NCBI GenBank assembly: GCA_029204225.1
Contig: CM055102.1
Coordinates: 35,766,585 to 35,830,584, forward strand
Reading direction: 5' to 3'
Length of the DNA: 64,000 nt
Source: Diphasiastrum complanatum
Taxonomy: Eukaryota; Streptophyta; Lycopodiopsida; Lycopodiales; Lycopodiaceae
Each line of letters starts with the position of its first letter. The stretch's first letter is position 1. Of this stretch, positions 1 through 9,983 are shown piece by piece. Below the pieces are notes generated by a model that saw only the letters and a program-made list of their open reading frames with translations, did no database searches and was not told the DNA's origin. A program made the position numbers and the translations under genes.

Positions 1-20
1 ACTGCTAACCTTGATAAGCC

Positions 21-914
21 ATGAGGTTAAGTGCTAACCTTGATAAGCCATTTTGGGATCAAATTTTGTTGTGTGCTAATTTTTTGTACAATAGGTGGCC
101 GAGTGCTATTTTGGATGGAATGACACATTTTGAGATGCTATTCAAGAGGAGGCCCAATCTCAACTTTCTTAAAACTTTTGGATGCACATGCTATGTCAAC
201 ATAACTCTTGATGATAGGACCAAGGAGGATTCATCTTCAAGGAAAGGTATATATGTTGGATATAGTGAGGTGAGTAAAGCCTACAAGGTTTACATTTCTT
301 CTTCTAATAAGGTAATTATTGATAGAGATGTCATTTTTGATAAGGGGAACATTCCAAAAATATCTTCAAGTACTATTGATGGTGATGTGGATGGACCTAG
401 CATTTTTGATGTTGATGTAAAGGATCCTACTTTAGATGGTGATGATGATGGACATTTATCAAGTCAAAAGCCAAGGAGAACATCAAGGGAAAGACAAATG
501 CCTTCAAGGTTCACATATGATGAGAAAGGTAAACAAGTGGAAGTGACTCATTTTGCAATTCTCACATATTTTGGTGGATCTTCTTGTGTAGATGATGCTA
601 TGCAAGTAGATGGATGTTTCCATGATTTTCCAAAAACTAATGGATCAGTAAAAGAAGTCTTAGTCAATGGCTTTTATGGTCAAGTGGAAGATCAAGAGGT
701 TGATTTCAAAGGACTTCAACAATATAAAAAAAGAGATGGCAATTTGGAGCTAGTCAAGAGCATCAAAGGAGATTCGATTGGCAAAGATGTTTTGGATCTG
801 TTTTTGCAGGTTATTAAAGAGTCAATTAATGTCAAAGGAGCAGCAAGGAAGTTTTGTTCAAGTTTACTTTACTTGTTCTATCTCATGTTTGAGCAATTTT
901 ATGTGGATGTGTAA
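21..914 (+). CDS. Copia integrase C-terminus fused to an element-B-like region
   Basis: An open frame of 297 aa, probably a 3' part of a longer polyprotein whose start is outside the window. Residues 1-120 match the end of a Copia integrase core and its C-terminal region (FGCTCYVNI, GIYVGYSE, SRDVIFD-like VIIDRDVIFD). Where Copia RT should begin (SSCVDDAM, compare SNVEDAL in element C) the sequence changes to a region without RT motifs. That region resembles residues about 700-785 of the element B protein (shared EDQEVD, LVKSIK, LDLFLQV). A 25 bp tandem duplication (TGCTAACCTTGATAAGCCAT) sits at the very start. This may be a deletion fusion or a real hybrid ORF; the uninterrupted frame favours the second. 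Confidence 0.6.
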   Translation: MRLSANLDKPFWDQILLCANFLYNRWPSAILDGMTHFEMLFKRRPNLNFLKTFGCTCYVNITLDDRTKEDSSSRKGIYVGYSEVSKAYKVYISSSNKVIIDRDVIFDKGNIPKISSSTIDGDVDGPSIFDVDVKDPTLDGDDDGHLSSQKPRRTSRERQMPSRFTYDEKGKQVEVTHFAILTYFGGSSCVDDAMQVDGCFHDFPKTNGSVKEVLVNGFYGQVEDQEVDFKGLQQYKKRDGNLELVKSIKGDSIGKDVLDLFLQVIKESINVKGAARKFCSSLLYLFYLMFEQFYVDV

Positions 915-916
915 AA

Positions 917-1291
917 TTGTCAAGATATGGTAAAACTAGCTACATTAGTGAGCATCATTTTGATGTTGGATTTGTACTGGCATTCTTGGCTGGTTTCGTT
1001 GATGGAAATGAAGCTATTGGAGGCTCATTATATCACTCATTCATGATCAAGTCATTAAGTGATGATGGCATCTTGTGGCAAGATGGAGATGAGGCTCATT
1101 CATGGAGTTTCATGGTGGATACATGGCAAGAAAGGACAAAGAGGAAGGATACAAACAGGCAAATGGTCATCACTCACATTTATTATTTGGTTGTTGTAAT
1201 TTTCAGAGAGTTCAAAGTTTATAGAATAAAAGAATCATCTCATTTACATTGTATTTGGTTTTTCATGTTCTATTTACATCTTGACATGTAA
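917..1291 (+). CDS. Element A downstream reading frame, unknown function
   Basis: A 124 aa open frame directly after the integrase fusion, two bases past its stop and in another frame. I recognise no domain. Its C-terminal half (QMVITHIYYLV, WFFMFYLHLDM) matches the translated minus-strand fragment at 2356-2748. It corresponds in place to the last 130 aa of the element B protein. It is probably the continuation of the same polyprotein after a frameshift. Confidence 0.4.
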   Translation: MSRYGKTSYISEHHFDVGFVLAFLAGFVDGNEAIGGSLYHSFMIKSLSDDGILWQDGDEAHSWSFMVDTWQERTKRKDTNRQMVITHIYYLVVVIFREFKVYRIKESSHLHCIWFFMFYLHLDM

Positions 1292-1454
1292 AATTGATGT
1301 AAGAAATAGTAAAGCATCCAAAGTGGACACTATTCTCTATATCAATTATGGAAACTATTTTAGAACATTAGAAAGAAGGTCTATACTTAGGATGGAGATC
1401 ATTCTAAAATTGGATCAAAGTTCTATGATTAAGCTAAAACTAGCTGAAGAGGGA
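1292..1454 (+). other. Conserved 3' block and polypurine tract of element A
   Basis: After the stop the reading continues as KIDVRNSKAS, then DTILYINY, then RSILRMEIILKL. The same peptide-like series occurs in element B (about 31155-31320) and in the minus-strand copy (2374-2530). It ends in the polypurine tract GCTGAAGAGGGAG immediately before the LTR. It may be a conserved C-terminus or a cis-acting RNA region. Confidence 0.55.
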
Positions 1455-2029
1455 GTGTGAGAAATTTCAACTAGTTTAGTCAAGATTGGTCATAGTTTGA
1501 TAAATTGCCAAATACATAATTGAGGCCAATTTTCATATTAGACTTTGAGTTTGACTTTTCAAAGTTATATCAGTCTAAAAGCATTTGAATAAACATTTTT
1601 GGAAAGTGTGAGACAGTGTAGTACACGAGTTTTAGTAGATTCAAATTTGAGTAGTAGAGACATTGAATCTAGTCAAAAAATAGTAGGATTTTTCATTATG
1701 GAGGGAAACCAAAGTTTGAAATTAGGTTTGAACTGCTATAAAAGGATGTAGCTCGTGGGAAGAGAAGCATTCTCTCTCTCTTATCTCATTTCATGCTTAT
1801 ACATGGTTCTCTTGGGTTCATCTATCCATTGGTGCGCTATATTGGTGATATCTTGTAATCTTGTGTGTAGAATGCTTATTTTATGCTATTTTCGGATCCA
1901 CACGTGTAAAATACAGTAGCTTACTATTTTTGTATGGATAGCAACTTCATCATATCTTATGTTTGATGTTGGATCAAGTTCTTAGTGAGTTTGCATCTCT
2001 TTCATTAAGTAGATGCTGATTTTTTCTCA
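1455..2029 (+). repeat. Probable 3' LTR of element A
   Basis: Begins TGTGAGAAA right after the polypurine tract and probably ends at TTTTCTCA (2029), an imperfect inverted match of the start. It holds a TATA box (CTATAAAAGG, about 1736) and a short CT tract about 35 bp downstream. It also has the sequence GGATCAAGTTCTT, which is shared with the LTR of element B. The end is uncertain because the terminal CACA is not preserved and no flanking duplication can be checked. Confidence 0.55.
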
Positions 2030-2267
2030 AAAATGAAGCCATGTAGTTCGTTGTTGAGTGCCATGCTTCATGAATCCCTTTGGTAGTAGTCAAAAAATAT
2101 TTGGCCACCTCGAATAAGAAACATCTTTTCATATATTATTCTTGTCAGTAGGCATCTTCTGTTCATCAGATCTTGTTGCCTCAGGATCAGCTTCCAACTT
2201 ATTGTCGTAGAACAAGGTTGCAACGAGGCTTCTTTATAAAAACTCTTTGATCTACAACTGATTTCAT
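2030..2267. other. Unassigned DNA between two element-A fragments
   Basis: No gene recognised. The minus strand shows a short coding-like stretch (FEVAKYFLTTTKG) with stops around it, possibly part of a decayed retroelement. Confidence 0.3.
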
Positions 2268-2705
2268 AGATTCAAAAAGTTTCTCTCTAAGTCTAAAATG
2301 AGTTTTGGCCTCAATTGACAATTTACCAAAATATGACTAAACTTGTTGAAATCTCTCACACTCCCTCTTCAACTAGTTTTGGCATAGTTTTAACCATACT
2401 ACTTTGATCCAACTTTAGAATGATCTCCATCCTAAGTATAGATCTCCTTTCTAATGTTCTAAAGTAGTTTCCATAACTGATATAGAGAATAGTGTCCAAA
2501 TTAAATGCTTCACTATTTCTTACATCAATTTTACACATCGACATAACTAGAACATGAAGAACCAAATAGAATGTGATTGAAATGATTCCTCCATGTTTCA
2601 AACTTTGAACTCTCTGGAAAATTATAGCAACCAAACAATAAATGTGAGTGATGACCATTTGCTTGTTTGTCTCCTCTAACTTTGTCCTTTCTTGATATGC
2701 ACACA
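2268..2705 (-). mobile_element. Inverted fragment of an element-A-type 3' end
   Basis: Read on the minus strand this gives the element A/B conserved 3' block (QMVITHIYCLV, CKIDVRNSEA, RSILRMEIILKL), the polypurine tract (2361-2373) and the first ~95 bp of an A-type LTR starting TGTGAGAGA at 2360. Similarity to the LTR of element A is lost near 2268. It is a truncated relative lying head-on to element A. Confidence 0.65.
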
Positions 2706-2767
2706 ACAAATTTCGTGCATTGTTTAATTTGAAGATCAAGGCATTCATGGATCCAAGTTAGGGGGGG

Positions 2768-3352
2768 TGTTGGATTTATCTCCTCTACTCTCCTAAATCT
2801 CATCTTAATCTAGTTCCATTCATAACGCTGCAAACTTACATGCATTGTTGCACAACTTTATCACTAAAGACATGCAAGAGAAAGACACCCGACTTATCAA
2901 GCTTGATCGAATTATCGAGGAGTCCGACTTGTTGACTCAACCGACATATCGACTTACTCGACTTGTCCGACATATCGGCTTATCAACTACTCCAACTTAT
3001 TTGGTCACATCAGCGACTCACTCGACGTCCAAATAGTTGAAGCCTTCTCATGCTCACTTTTTGTACTGTGCAACTAACTTGACAATAACAGCAGCCGCTA
3101 CGATCTCCTCCAGACGGCACAACGGCTCCATGCCATCTCTTTGTACACTCATTTGCACAGATGTAAAATTGTATATAGATAACTATTGTAATCTAATCAA
3201 CATAGCATTCAACGAGATAGACATTGTAGATGCTTTTCATGCATCGATTCTTTTCTCAGACTTATTGTCAATAATAAGCTCGTAGCTTTTACAGGGTGGA
3301 GTTAGCTTCTTGAGCACGCGGTTTCGTTTGCTATTGTCTTGTGCTCATAACA
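2768..3352 (+). repeat. Possible LTR of an unrelated element
   Basis: Starts TGTTGGATTTATC directly after a run of seven Gs that looks like a polypurine tract, and could end at GCTCATAACA. A TATA-like GTATATAGATA lies near 3174. There is no matching second LTR and no clear primer site, so this is tentative. Confidence 0.35.
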
Positions 3353-3466
3353 TTAATCTGACATGTATTTATATGCACTAATCTAAATCAATCACTGTCT
3401 CTATTGCGTTCAGAGTTCTTGTCAGTATTATGTGTTTAAGCTACTATGTCTTCTTGTTTGACCTTC

Positions 3467-3724
3467 TTACTGCTTTGTTTGATTGTCTACTCTTCTGCTT
3501 CCGCAAACTATCGCGTAATCAAGCTCTAGTTTAATCTTGTGTTTGCCTACTGTGATAGTAGTGCACGCATTGAGAAAAATTGGTTGAATTTTGCCTTCGC
3601 GCTGTAGCAGGATCGTCCCAATACAATTGTTTGACCACCGGTTCACCAACATTCTTTCCATCAAGAAAGCTCTCAAAAGATAAGCTCCAAGGTCACTTAG
3701 AAACCAAATTTCAAAAATGAACAA
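3467..3724 (-). pseudogene. Ty3/Gypsy RNase H fragment
   Basis: The minus strand encodes the start of a Gypsy RNase H domain: NNCIGTILLQREGKIQPI followed by a segment ending ELDYAIVC. This matches the family pattern in which DASn.aiGavL.Q leads into the catalytic glutamate region. Only about 60 residues are recognisable; no RT or integrase remains beside it. Confidence 0.6.
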
Positions 3725-4042
3725 TAGCCTCCAAATTCAGCATGACCTCAGTTATTTATAGTGATCATTTGTGCCTCTACTATAAGTTTGGGGCCTTACA
3801 ACCATTATTACAATTTCGCTATTCACAATTATAGCGAGGTTGTTCGAGCCACTTTGTTAATTGTCCTATTGACTAGGTCTAATCTAATTTAGCTCCATGG
3901 CTATATTTGACAATTCATTAGTAAGCTCATGGGCTAATTACATGCAGCACGACATTCTCGTCACAACGAGTGATTAGCTTGTTGCACATTTCATTCCATC
4001 TTTGTTCTGACTTTTCTTGCAACTCTTGCCATGTCAAATTAC
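3725..4042. other. No gene recognised
   Basis: AT-rich DNA between the Gypsy scrap and the MITE; I see no coding signal or repeat in it. Confidence 0.4.
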
Positions 4043-4424
4043 CATTAGAGGAGTTCTAAATCCAAAAAAAGACCCTTTGTAAAAAAAAAAAAATTTATGT
4101 TTTTTTAATATTTTTTCTTACACATGGACCAATCAAAACACTCAAATTTGAAATCTACGTAACGTAACTGTTTGAGTCCACATTTTCATTCCACACTCAA
4201 ACTGACATAACTTTTTAGTGGTAAGTCCAATTTTAGCGGAGTTTGGTGCATTGGAAAGCGCTCGATAAGGGCTTTCCAATGATATGTTAGATGACATACT
4301 TTTGAGCTACGATTAAAAAGTTATGGCAAGTCAAAAGTATTAGTGCTATAATATTTTAATAATATAAACTACATCTTGCACGGATTTTTAAAGGGTCTTT
4401 TTGGAGCTCAAAACTCCTCTAATG
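4043..4424. mobile_element. 382 bp MITE with CATTAGAGGAG ends
   Basis: Left end CATTAGAGGAGTT and right end AACTCCTCTAATG are a perfect 13 bp inverted pair. The match extends in imperfect form to AAAAAGACCCTTT. It has no coding capacity. The ends match those of the H3/C48 cassette copy 2 (26051) and, less closely, copy 1 (16420) and the insertion 10063-12479. The interior holds a self-complementary stretch (GGAAAGCGCTCGATAAGGGCTTTCC) that has counterparts inside the 2.4 kb insertion. No clear target duplication is seen. It is probably a non-autonomous relative of the cassette. Confidence 0.75.
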
Positions 4425-4689
4425 TTTGTTTCATTTTTCCTTCCACGTGCATAGATGTACAATTAGTGACTGTAGCTATATAAGGAGGAGCTTGACAAAT
4501 ATTAGTTGATTGTTTCACTCTTGGTTGTCCATCCTAGATACCATCTTGATTGTTTTGGTCCAAAAAAACATTACTACTTCGGCAAGTAGCAATAGATTCT
4601 GAGTAGGAATTTCCCGCAATACAATATTATAGTCCTAGACAGAATTAGTTTGATAAGATGAACATTGGCGTTGACAAATCATTTTCTCT

Positions 4690-4935
4690 TGAAAGGGATT
4701 TGAGAAAACTTTGATACACAACTGCTCAAATTGGATCCAATTGTAAGTTGTCGGTTGTAATTGTAAAACTGTTAAAACTCTTTGCCACCAAACAGACCTT
4801 CAAAATGAAGAGAAGCATGAGAAATTTAAGCTTCATCAGACCTTGGAAACCTTTGGAAGTAATTGTCCAACTGGTATAACCATTCCCTCACATCAATGGT
4901 GTTTGCATCGTCACTGAAGAAATTGGTAAGAAAAT
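4690..4935 (-). pseudogene. Ty3/Gypsy gag fragment
   Basis: Minus-strand translation gives VREWLYQLDNYFQRF, followed after a frame change by SHASLHFEG. This is the pattern of the Retrotrans_gag family (W...yF..., then aa..LeG.A..W). Only this piece survives and it contains stops. Confidence 0.5.
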
Positions 4936-4989
4936 CAATGTCATGTACTTTTAGTACATCCATGTTTATACATGCAAGATAATATCCAA

Positions 4990-5467
4990 TGTAAGTTTTG
5001 TAGGCCCAAAAGGAGCTATTAGCCTTAAGAACAAGACGGTTCCCTCTCTAGGCTCTTCAAAATAATTAATAAGGATAATAGGCCAATAAGGGCCCAATGT
5101 AGTTTGAATAATACTTAACAATGACTAACTATCTCTCAAGATAGTTATGTTTAGTTAAGTAAGAGCATTGTCTAAGCAAGAGACATCAATTTGTGAATCT
5201 TTTGGCTCATTTGCAAGTGAGAGCTTCTTGCTTCCTCCTTGTGAATGGAGCTATGGGAATCTCCTTTGCTAGGTCTCATGTGCCCTATCCACATGAATTA
5301 ATGCTCATGTTCATAGCTTGTACTATTCTTTCCATTACTAATGTAATTCTATGGTAATCTCCATGACATGTTATCTTGATTGTCTTGTTCTCTTCTTGCT
5401 TTTAGCTTTACTTCTATTGTAATTGCGATTTGCTTAGATTTGGCACATGATTTTTTGGTATCAGAGC
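4990..5467 (+). repeat. Putative LTR with primer binding site
   Basis: TGGTATCAGAGC at 5456-5467 is the standard plant primer site complementary to initiator tRNA-Met. The sequence before it, from TGTAAGTTTTG (4990) to TTGGCACA (5447), could be the LTR. Its boundaries are uncertain because no partner LTR is present and 8 bp separate the proposed end from the primer site. Confidence 0.45.
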
Positions 5468-7422
5468 ATAGATCCTTAATTCATGATGATTCTATGTGAA
5501 TTTCATTAGAGCATTTTTAGCTTTCTTTTTGCTAATTAATTACTTTGAAGTTTTCAAGTCTGTTCAAATCAATTTTAGACATTCACTTTCGTTTTTCATT
5601 TCTAATTTGATTCCATAGGTTTGTAAAGCTTTGTTTTAGATTTCACTTGCATCAATTTTCAAGTCATTTGGGTAAGAGATGCAAAAGCTATTGCAATTCT
5701 TCCAAAAGCTATCAAAATAGGTGATTAGAAATTTCTTTTCACTTTGTTTGAATTTTTCAGATTTGATTTGACTTTTTATTCCAAATTTTTTTATGTAAGA
5801 TTTTAGAGCGTTGTCTTAGCTTTGATCTGATCCTGTAGGTTTGTTGTTAGCTTTTCAGAGGTACTAAATTTTTGTGATCTGGATCAATATTAAAAAAGTT
5901 ATGATCAGATTAGTGGAGGTGAGTTAGACTAGTCAAAATTTTGAAAATTTCTTTTTGGATTTTTCCAAGTGAGAGAGGATCGCTTCAACTCTTCAACTTT
6001 GAAGTTTGGTTTCTTTTGTAAATTTTTTTAGTTTATTCATTTTGAAGTTCGTAGATTCAATTTTTAAAAACAAAATTAGACCTAAACCCACCTACCTACA
6101 ACCCTAAACCCTCTGCGCCCTAAACCTAATCCGCTTTCAGCTCGGTCAGTTCTCCACTTCGGTTGAACCCCCGGCTGACTCATTTTTTTTCCATCCCTCG
6201 GCTCAGTCAGCTGATCCTCTTCTCTCGGCGCCCTAGCCCTCTCTCTTTCCTCTTCCTCCCACACGACTTCCCCTTCCCCGCTCCATTCCCTTCGACTGAT
6301 GCCACAAAGACTACCTTTCCATTTTATCTTGGACGAAGAGCATTGGATTCCAACACTTCTACCTTGCTTTGAGTAAATGTTGATGGCTTACTATGCATAA
6401 TGTGGAGCCCTGACCTCAGCTGTTTGAGAGCCTACCTCTGAGCACAATTCAGAGTGCACTTCAGATGGCTACCTACCGCGGCCCTTTTGCAACACACCTC
6501 CAAGCTATTATTGAAACACACTTCTAGGCCATAGAAGGGAACATTTTTAGCTACAGATTCAATCCATTCTCATTGGTTAACTCAACTCATCCTGTGCTGA
6601 TCTTCCAACGTATGCACAGTTTCAAGAAAAGTTCATGAAACATCAACCCATTCGCAACGATTCAGTTCAAAAACTAGCATTGGAGAACTGTCACCGAGCA
6701 GCAGCAGCTTGATTTTCAGTTTCAATCATCTCTCTTGAATCAACCTGCAAAAGATAGGTCTTGGGTGACTCTATTTTTTTTGTGTCCAATATAGGATGGT
6801 TGCTCCTTGATCATGTGTTTGATCCGAGGCCTTTGACTGATCTATAGTGTCTATTTCTGAGGCTATGGTGGCAGAAGTTCTATGAAAAACAGGATGGGCG
6901 GAACGGAAGCGGTGCGCTTCAAGATGAGAGCATAAGCTAATGTATGCAAGGGGCTGGATGCTCACATGAGAGGCATTATGAGCGGAAGAGCGGATCCACA
7001 TACAACTGTTGCAAAACTTTGTTTTTAAAAACGATTCCTTGTTGCCTCACTCCATAGCGACCTCTTAATTAGACCAGCGAGCGCACACATCTCCTTCTCT
7101 CACAGCATCACGACTTCTCTCTTAATGACATTTTCTTTTCCATTCATCCTCGTTCATCAGCTCGGTTGACTACTCGGCTTGGTTGAAATGCGTGACCACC
7201 CCCTCCAAAATCCAAATCCATTCTTCTCATTCGGCTCGGCTACCTCACACCTCTCATTCGGCTCGGTTACCTCTCTCCCTATCTATCTGTCTCTCTCTCT
7301 CGCTTGACACCTCTCCCTCCGGATCCCCGCAGCGGCCCTGCCTGCCTGCGGAATATTCCAGAATACCACTCATCTCCTCACCTCCGTGCCTCAATGTTAA
7401 ATTTTCCTGCCCTAATTGTGCT

Positions 7423-7485
7423 CTGTTTTCCTTGTGTTTTGGAGGCATCTCCACTGTTTTCCTTAGTGTTTTGGAGGCATCTCCA
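7423..7485. repeat. Two tandem copies of a ~31 bp unit
   Basis: The unit CTGTTTTCCTTGTGTTTTGG...ATCTCCA occurs at 7423-7453 and again, with one extra base, at 7454-7485. Confidence 0.85.
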
Positions 7486-7599
7486 CTAGCACAATTTTTA
7501 TCAGAATTTGTATTTACAAAATCCAGTTGTCTTTCTAAGACATTTTGGTGGAATCTACCATGACAGCTGGATTAGTAGCTGGTTTTGCCAGAATCAGCA

Positions 7600-7740
7600 C
7601 CCTCGCACCCCAGCATTACGCAGGGGAAGGCCTCTATCCCTCGGGCCTTCCGTGTTGGTCAAGGCCTGCCCTCAGGCTCCCGCCCTCAGGCAAGGCCCTC
7701 CCAACACGGAGGTCCCTCGTGCAGGGCCTTCCCCCGTACA
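7600..7740. repeat. GC-rich block with inverted repeats
   Basis: A local GC-rich island in AT-rich surroundings. CCTTCCGTGTTGG (about 7646) pairs with CCAACACGGAGG (about 7698), and GGCCT/AGGCC words recur, so the strand can fold into a hairpin. Confidence 0.5.
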
Positions 7741-8119
7741 TTTTTTAGATTTTCACGGTTCTTTCTATTATTTTGCGAGCACTCCAATGTTTCGTGGATT
7801 TCAAATTTTATAGGATCTAATTTGTAAATTTTGAAAAATACCCTATTTCTAAGTTGAAATCTTTGTATTTTATTACATATTTTCAAATCTTCATATCATC
7901 TCCGTCTAAGCTCGGAATTCGATGCGGGTAAAAGGAAAAGTGCTCAGTTTTACATGATCGACAAGTTTTTGTCATTTTTATTTTCACTCATCGTAGAACT
8001 CTGAGTTTTAAGTGGGTGGAGAAAAGAGCATTTAAATTGCTTATCAAAGTTCCTTGTGTGAAGAATTTGAGATCAATCAAGATCCAAATCCATAACCTGA
8101 TCTTTGGTTAGAGATAGAT

Positions 8120-8335
8120 CAGCTCTACCAATCTTGCCATCTTCGACACAAGGATATTCATCAAGGTGATAAGGCTCTCCTATACACCACTTCTAAAATT
8201 CATCCTGACAAATTAAAATTTAGAAGGGGCCTTAGGTAGTGAGTAGAATCTTCTCTAACGATGCTGTACAATTAGAGACTCTTGAGGGAATATCCTTGGC
8301 CACTATCGTAGATGGTGGTCGTTTAAGATTATGAA
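8120..8335 (+). pseudogene. Ty3/Gypsy integrase C-terminal (GPY/F) fragment
   Basis: Reads DIHQGDKALLYTTSKIHP..KLKFRRGL, then after a frame change RIFSNDAVQLETLEG and TIVDGGRLRL. This is the characteristic end of Gypsy integrases (GD.vLLyds...k....fGPy.v, followed by G..vqL..l.g....vNg.RLr.Y). The glycine-proline-tyrosine motif is lost. Related sequence closes element K at 63750-63890. It sits directly against the gene 3 remnant of cassette copy 1 and marks where that copy is broken. Confidence 0.65.
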
Positions 8336-8410
8336 GACACATTTCATATAGACCCTCTGTGAATGTATGTCTCTTTATTTTATTCTTTTTTTGTGTGTAT
8401 GTTTGATTCT

Positions 8411-9063
8411 TTATGTGTGCATGCTTGATTGTTTGTTTATTTGTTTGTAAGTAATGTTGTATTTTGTATTATGGTATACTGGAATGTCAAGCAGTGTCTT
8501 GCTTTTATCGCGTTCTTCTACACCTGATGTAGAAGATATTACCATTGACCGTGATAGAGCAGGGTCATACATCGAAGCCAGCCTAGCCTCTTCCTCATCA
8601 CCCAATACTTTGTCTTCTAAATTTTTGTCCACATCGACAGTACATCTCTGAGTAGATGTTCTACTTGAAGAACCAACACCAATTGATCTGGATGATTGGC
8701 CTTCATCAGGTATAAAGGTAGATATGAAGAAAACAAAAGCTATGCCCTCAGCTGTAAACCTGCATGATCTTCTATGGGATTCACAATATTGTATAACCTT
8801 TAGGCTCTCGTCAAGCTTGGTAAACTTCCTATCATGCTTGTGCTTGGCTTTAGGTTGGGCAACTATCAATTCATGGAAATGAATAAATTCCAGGCCATCA
8901 ATAACAAAAGAGATAATTCTTGGATGCTAGTCCGAAACTTTTTGAATAATTCCAATAGGTGAGACTTGTGCTCAGGCACAAATCTTTCGACATCAAATTT
9001 AAGTCGAAAAAGAGAAGAAAAGTACTCAGTCCTGTCTAGAACACCAGCATCAGAGAGGAACTT
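8411..9063 (-). pseudogene. Cassette gene 3, copy 1 (unknown protein)
   Basis: No known family recognised. The minus strand has one open stretch from 9063 to about 8930 (KFLSDAGVLD, FVPEHKSHLLELFKKF), then after a frame change another from about 8930 to 8411 (KHDRKFTKL, YCESHRRSCRF, FFISTFIPDEG, KTLLDIPVYH). The second part aligns with gene 3 of copy 2: VDRMFTKLFD, CPYCNKKCRL, LLVQIPDDEE, KCLFNLPVYY. The two proteins are clearly related yet far diverged. The C-terminal half known from copy 2 is missing here; sequence is lost at 8411 near the Gypsy fragment. A Cys/His-containing segment (CPYCNKKC in copy 2) might bind metal, but copy 1 does not keep the same spacing. Confidence 0.5.
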
Positions 9064-9421
9064 AGCTTGTCATTTCAAATTAGATATGACAGAGAAAACT
9101 GGATACTAGATATCGCAAAAAATGCAAGGAATGGCCAAAATTTGGATTTGGAGAGGCACTGTCGTGTGGCAGCGATATCAAAGAAACAAACAAGTAACAA
9201 TATCGTAGGCATGTGAGGGTGTGACGAAAAAAATCGAAAAGTAGCAGCAGCGTCGCGTGGTAGCGATATTGGGCAGTCGACGAGAACATCCGATATCTTA
9301 GGCACGCGAGGGAGTGCTGGCAAATAGGAACAAAAGCAGTAGAGTCGCGTGGTTGCCATATTGCAATCAAGATCTTTGAGTAAGCAAAAATGTTATGACA
9401 GTGTTTAGCCCTTATATACAT
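9064..9421 (-). promoter_or_regulatory. Gene 3 leader with repeated GATATCG / CGCGTGG motifs
   Basis: The transcribed leader of gene 3 on the minus strand. It carries at least five GATAT or CGATAT words, several beside a CGCGTGG or CGTGTGG word (near 9172, 9250, 9295, 9345). They are spaced about 45-70 bp apart. Equivalent GCGATAT words lie in the leaders of copy 2. A TATA box (TGTATATAAGG, minus strand) lies at about 9411-9421, just upstream of the leader. Confidence 0.5.
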
Positions 9422-9770
9422 CCCACAGATTCATCGCAGCCATTTGGATATCACTGTTAGATACGCGACACTTCTCAAATATGTCCATTCCTTTAACGCG
9501 TGCGAACACACGTGCGAAGGATTTATGTGCATTGTCAACCAATTCCATAGGTGACACGTGTGTGGTTTAAAATCAGACACGAATATCTGCACTTGTGGAG
9601 CAATTATCAATTGGACACGTGTTTGGTTTAAAATCGGACATGTATATCTGCACGTGTGGAGCAAAAATCATAAATAGGACACACGAATCAGAAATTGGCA
9701 CGTGGCACTTTTGCATTTAATGCATAAAAAATCTCTCTCTATATAAGCAGAGACCGCGATTAAAAACCAT
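9411..9770. promoter_or_regulatory. Divergent promoter of genes 3 and 1, copy 1
   Basis: TATA boxes face outward: minus strand TGTATATAAGG at 9411-9421 and plus strand CTATATAAGC at about 9738-9747. Between them lie CACGTG boxes (about 9555, 9616, 9652, 9699) and a 61-64 bp tandem repeat that starts at 9553, 9614 and (partial) 9678. CACGTG is the classic plant G-box core bound by bZIP and bHLH factors. Copy 2 has the same architecture at 35710-35995. Confidence 0.6.
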
Positions 9771-9983
9771 TTGCTTATCAGATTCGTGAACTGTTGCTCT
9801 CTCTCTGTCGCCCAAATCCAATATCGGAGCCGCACAACGGTCTGGTTTCTTTTTGAGAGGCTTGGTCCCTGCTCGCGCCCCTACGATATTGCAAACTCTC
9901 TGTCTGATATCGGAGCCACGCGAGAATTTGTATACGATTATTTCATCTACGATCTACTCACATGTCTGCGATATTTAAAAGGT

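Larger units (their letters stand above)
1..2029 (+). mobile_element. Element A: Copia-derived LTR element, 5' part outside window
   Basis: The window opens inside an LTR retrotransposon. A Copia integrase C-terminal region (21 to about 400) runs without a break into a non-pol coding region related to the 3' half of element B (28253-31327). This is followed by a conserved block, a polypurine tract (1442-1454) and a probable LTR (1455-2029). No reverse transcriptase or RNase H is present between integrase and LTR, so this copy cannot be autonomous. The 5' LTR and gag lie outside the window. Confidence 0.7.
5468..8115. other. Long stretch without a recognisable gene
   Basis: 5468-6060 is AT-rich leader-like sequence after the primer site. 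6060-6400 and 7040-7560 are C/T-rich blocks with recurring CAGCTCGGTTGAC/ATTCGGCTCGGTTACC phrases that look like 5' leader sequence. 6400-7040 has no repeats or coding that I recognise. Short open frames here have no family resemblance and I do not call them genes. Confidence 0.4.

Noticed and set aside
6085-6130. CCCTAAACC-like words resembling plant telomere repeats
   Set aside because: Only two or three interrupted copies occur (CCCTAAACCC, CCCTAAACC), far too few and irregular for a telomeric array.
7183-7827. Several overlapping proline/serine-rich open frames
   Set aside because: They lie in C/T-rich, repeat-containing DNA, overlap in all frames and resemble no family.
9553-9690. CRISPR-like repeat array
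   Set aside because: The 61-64 bp units are direct promoter repeats without unique spacers, and the genome is a plant.
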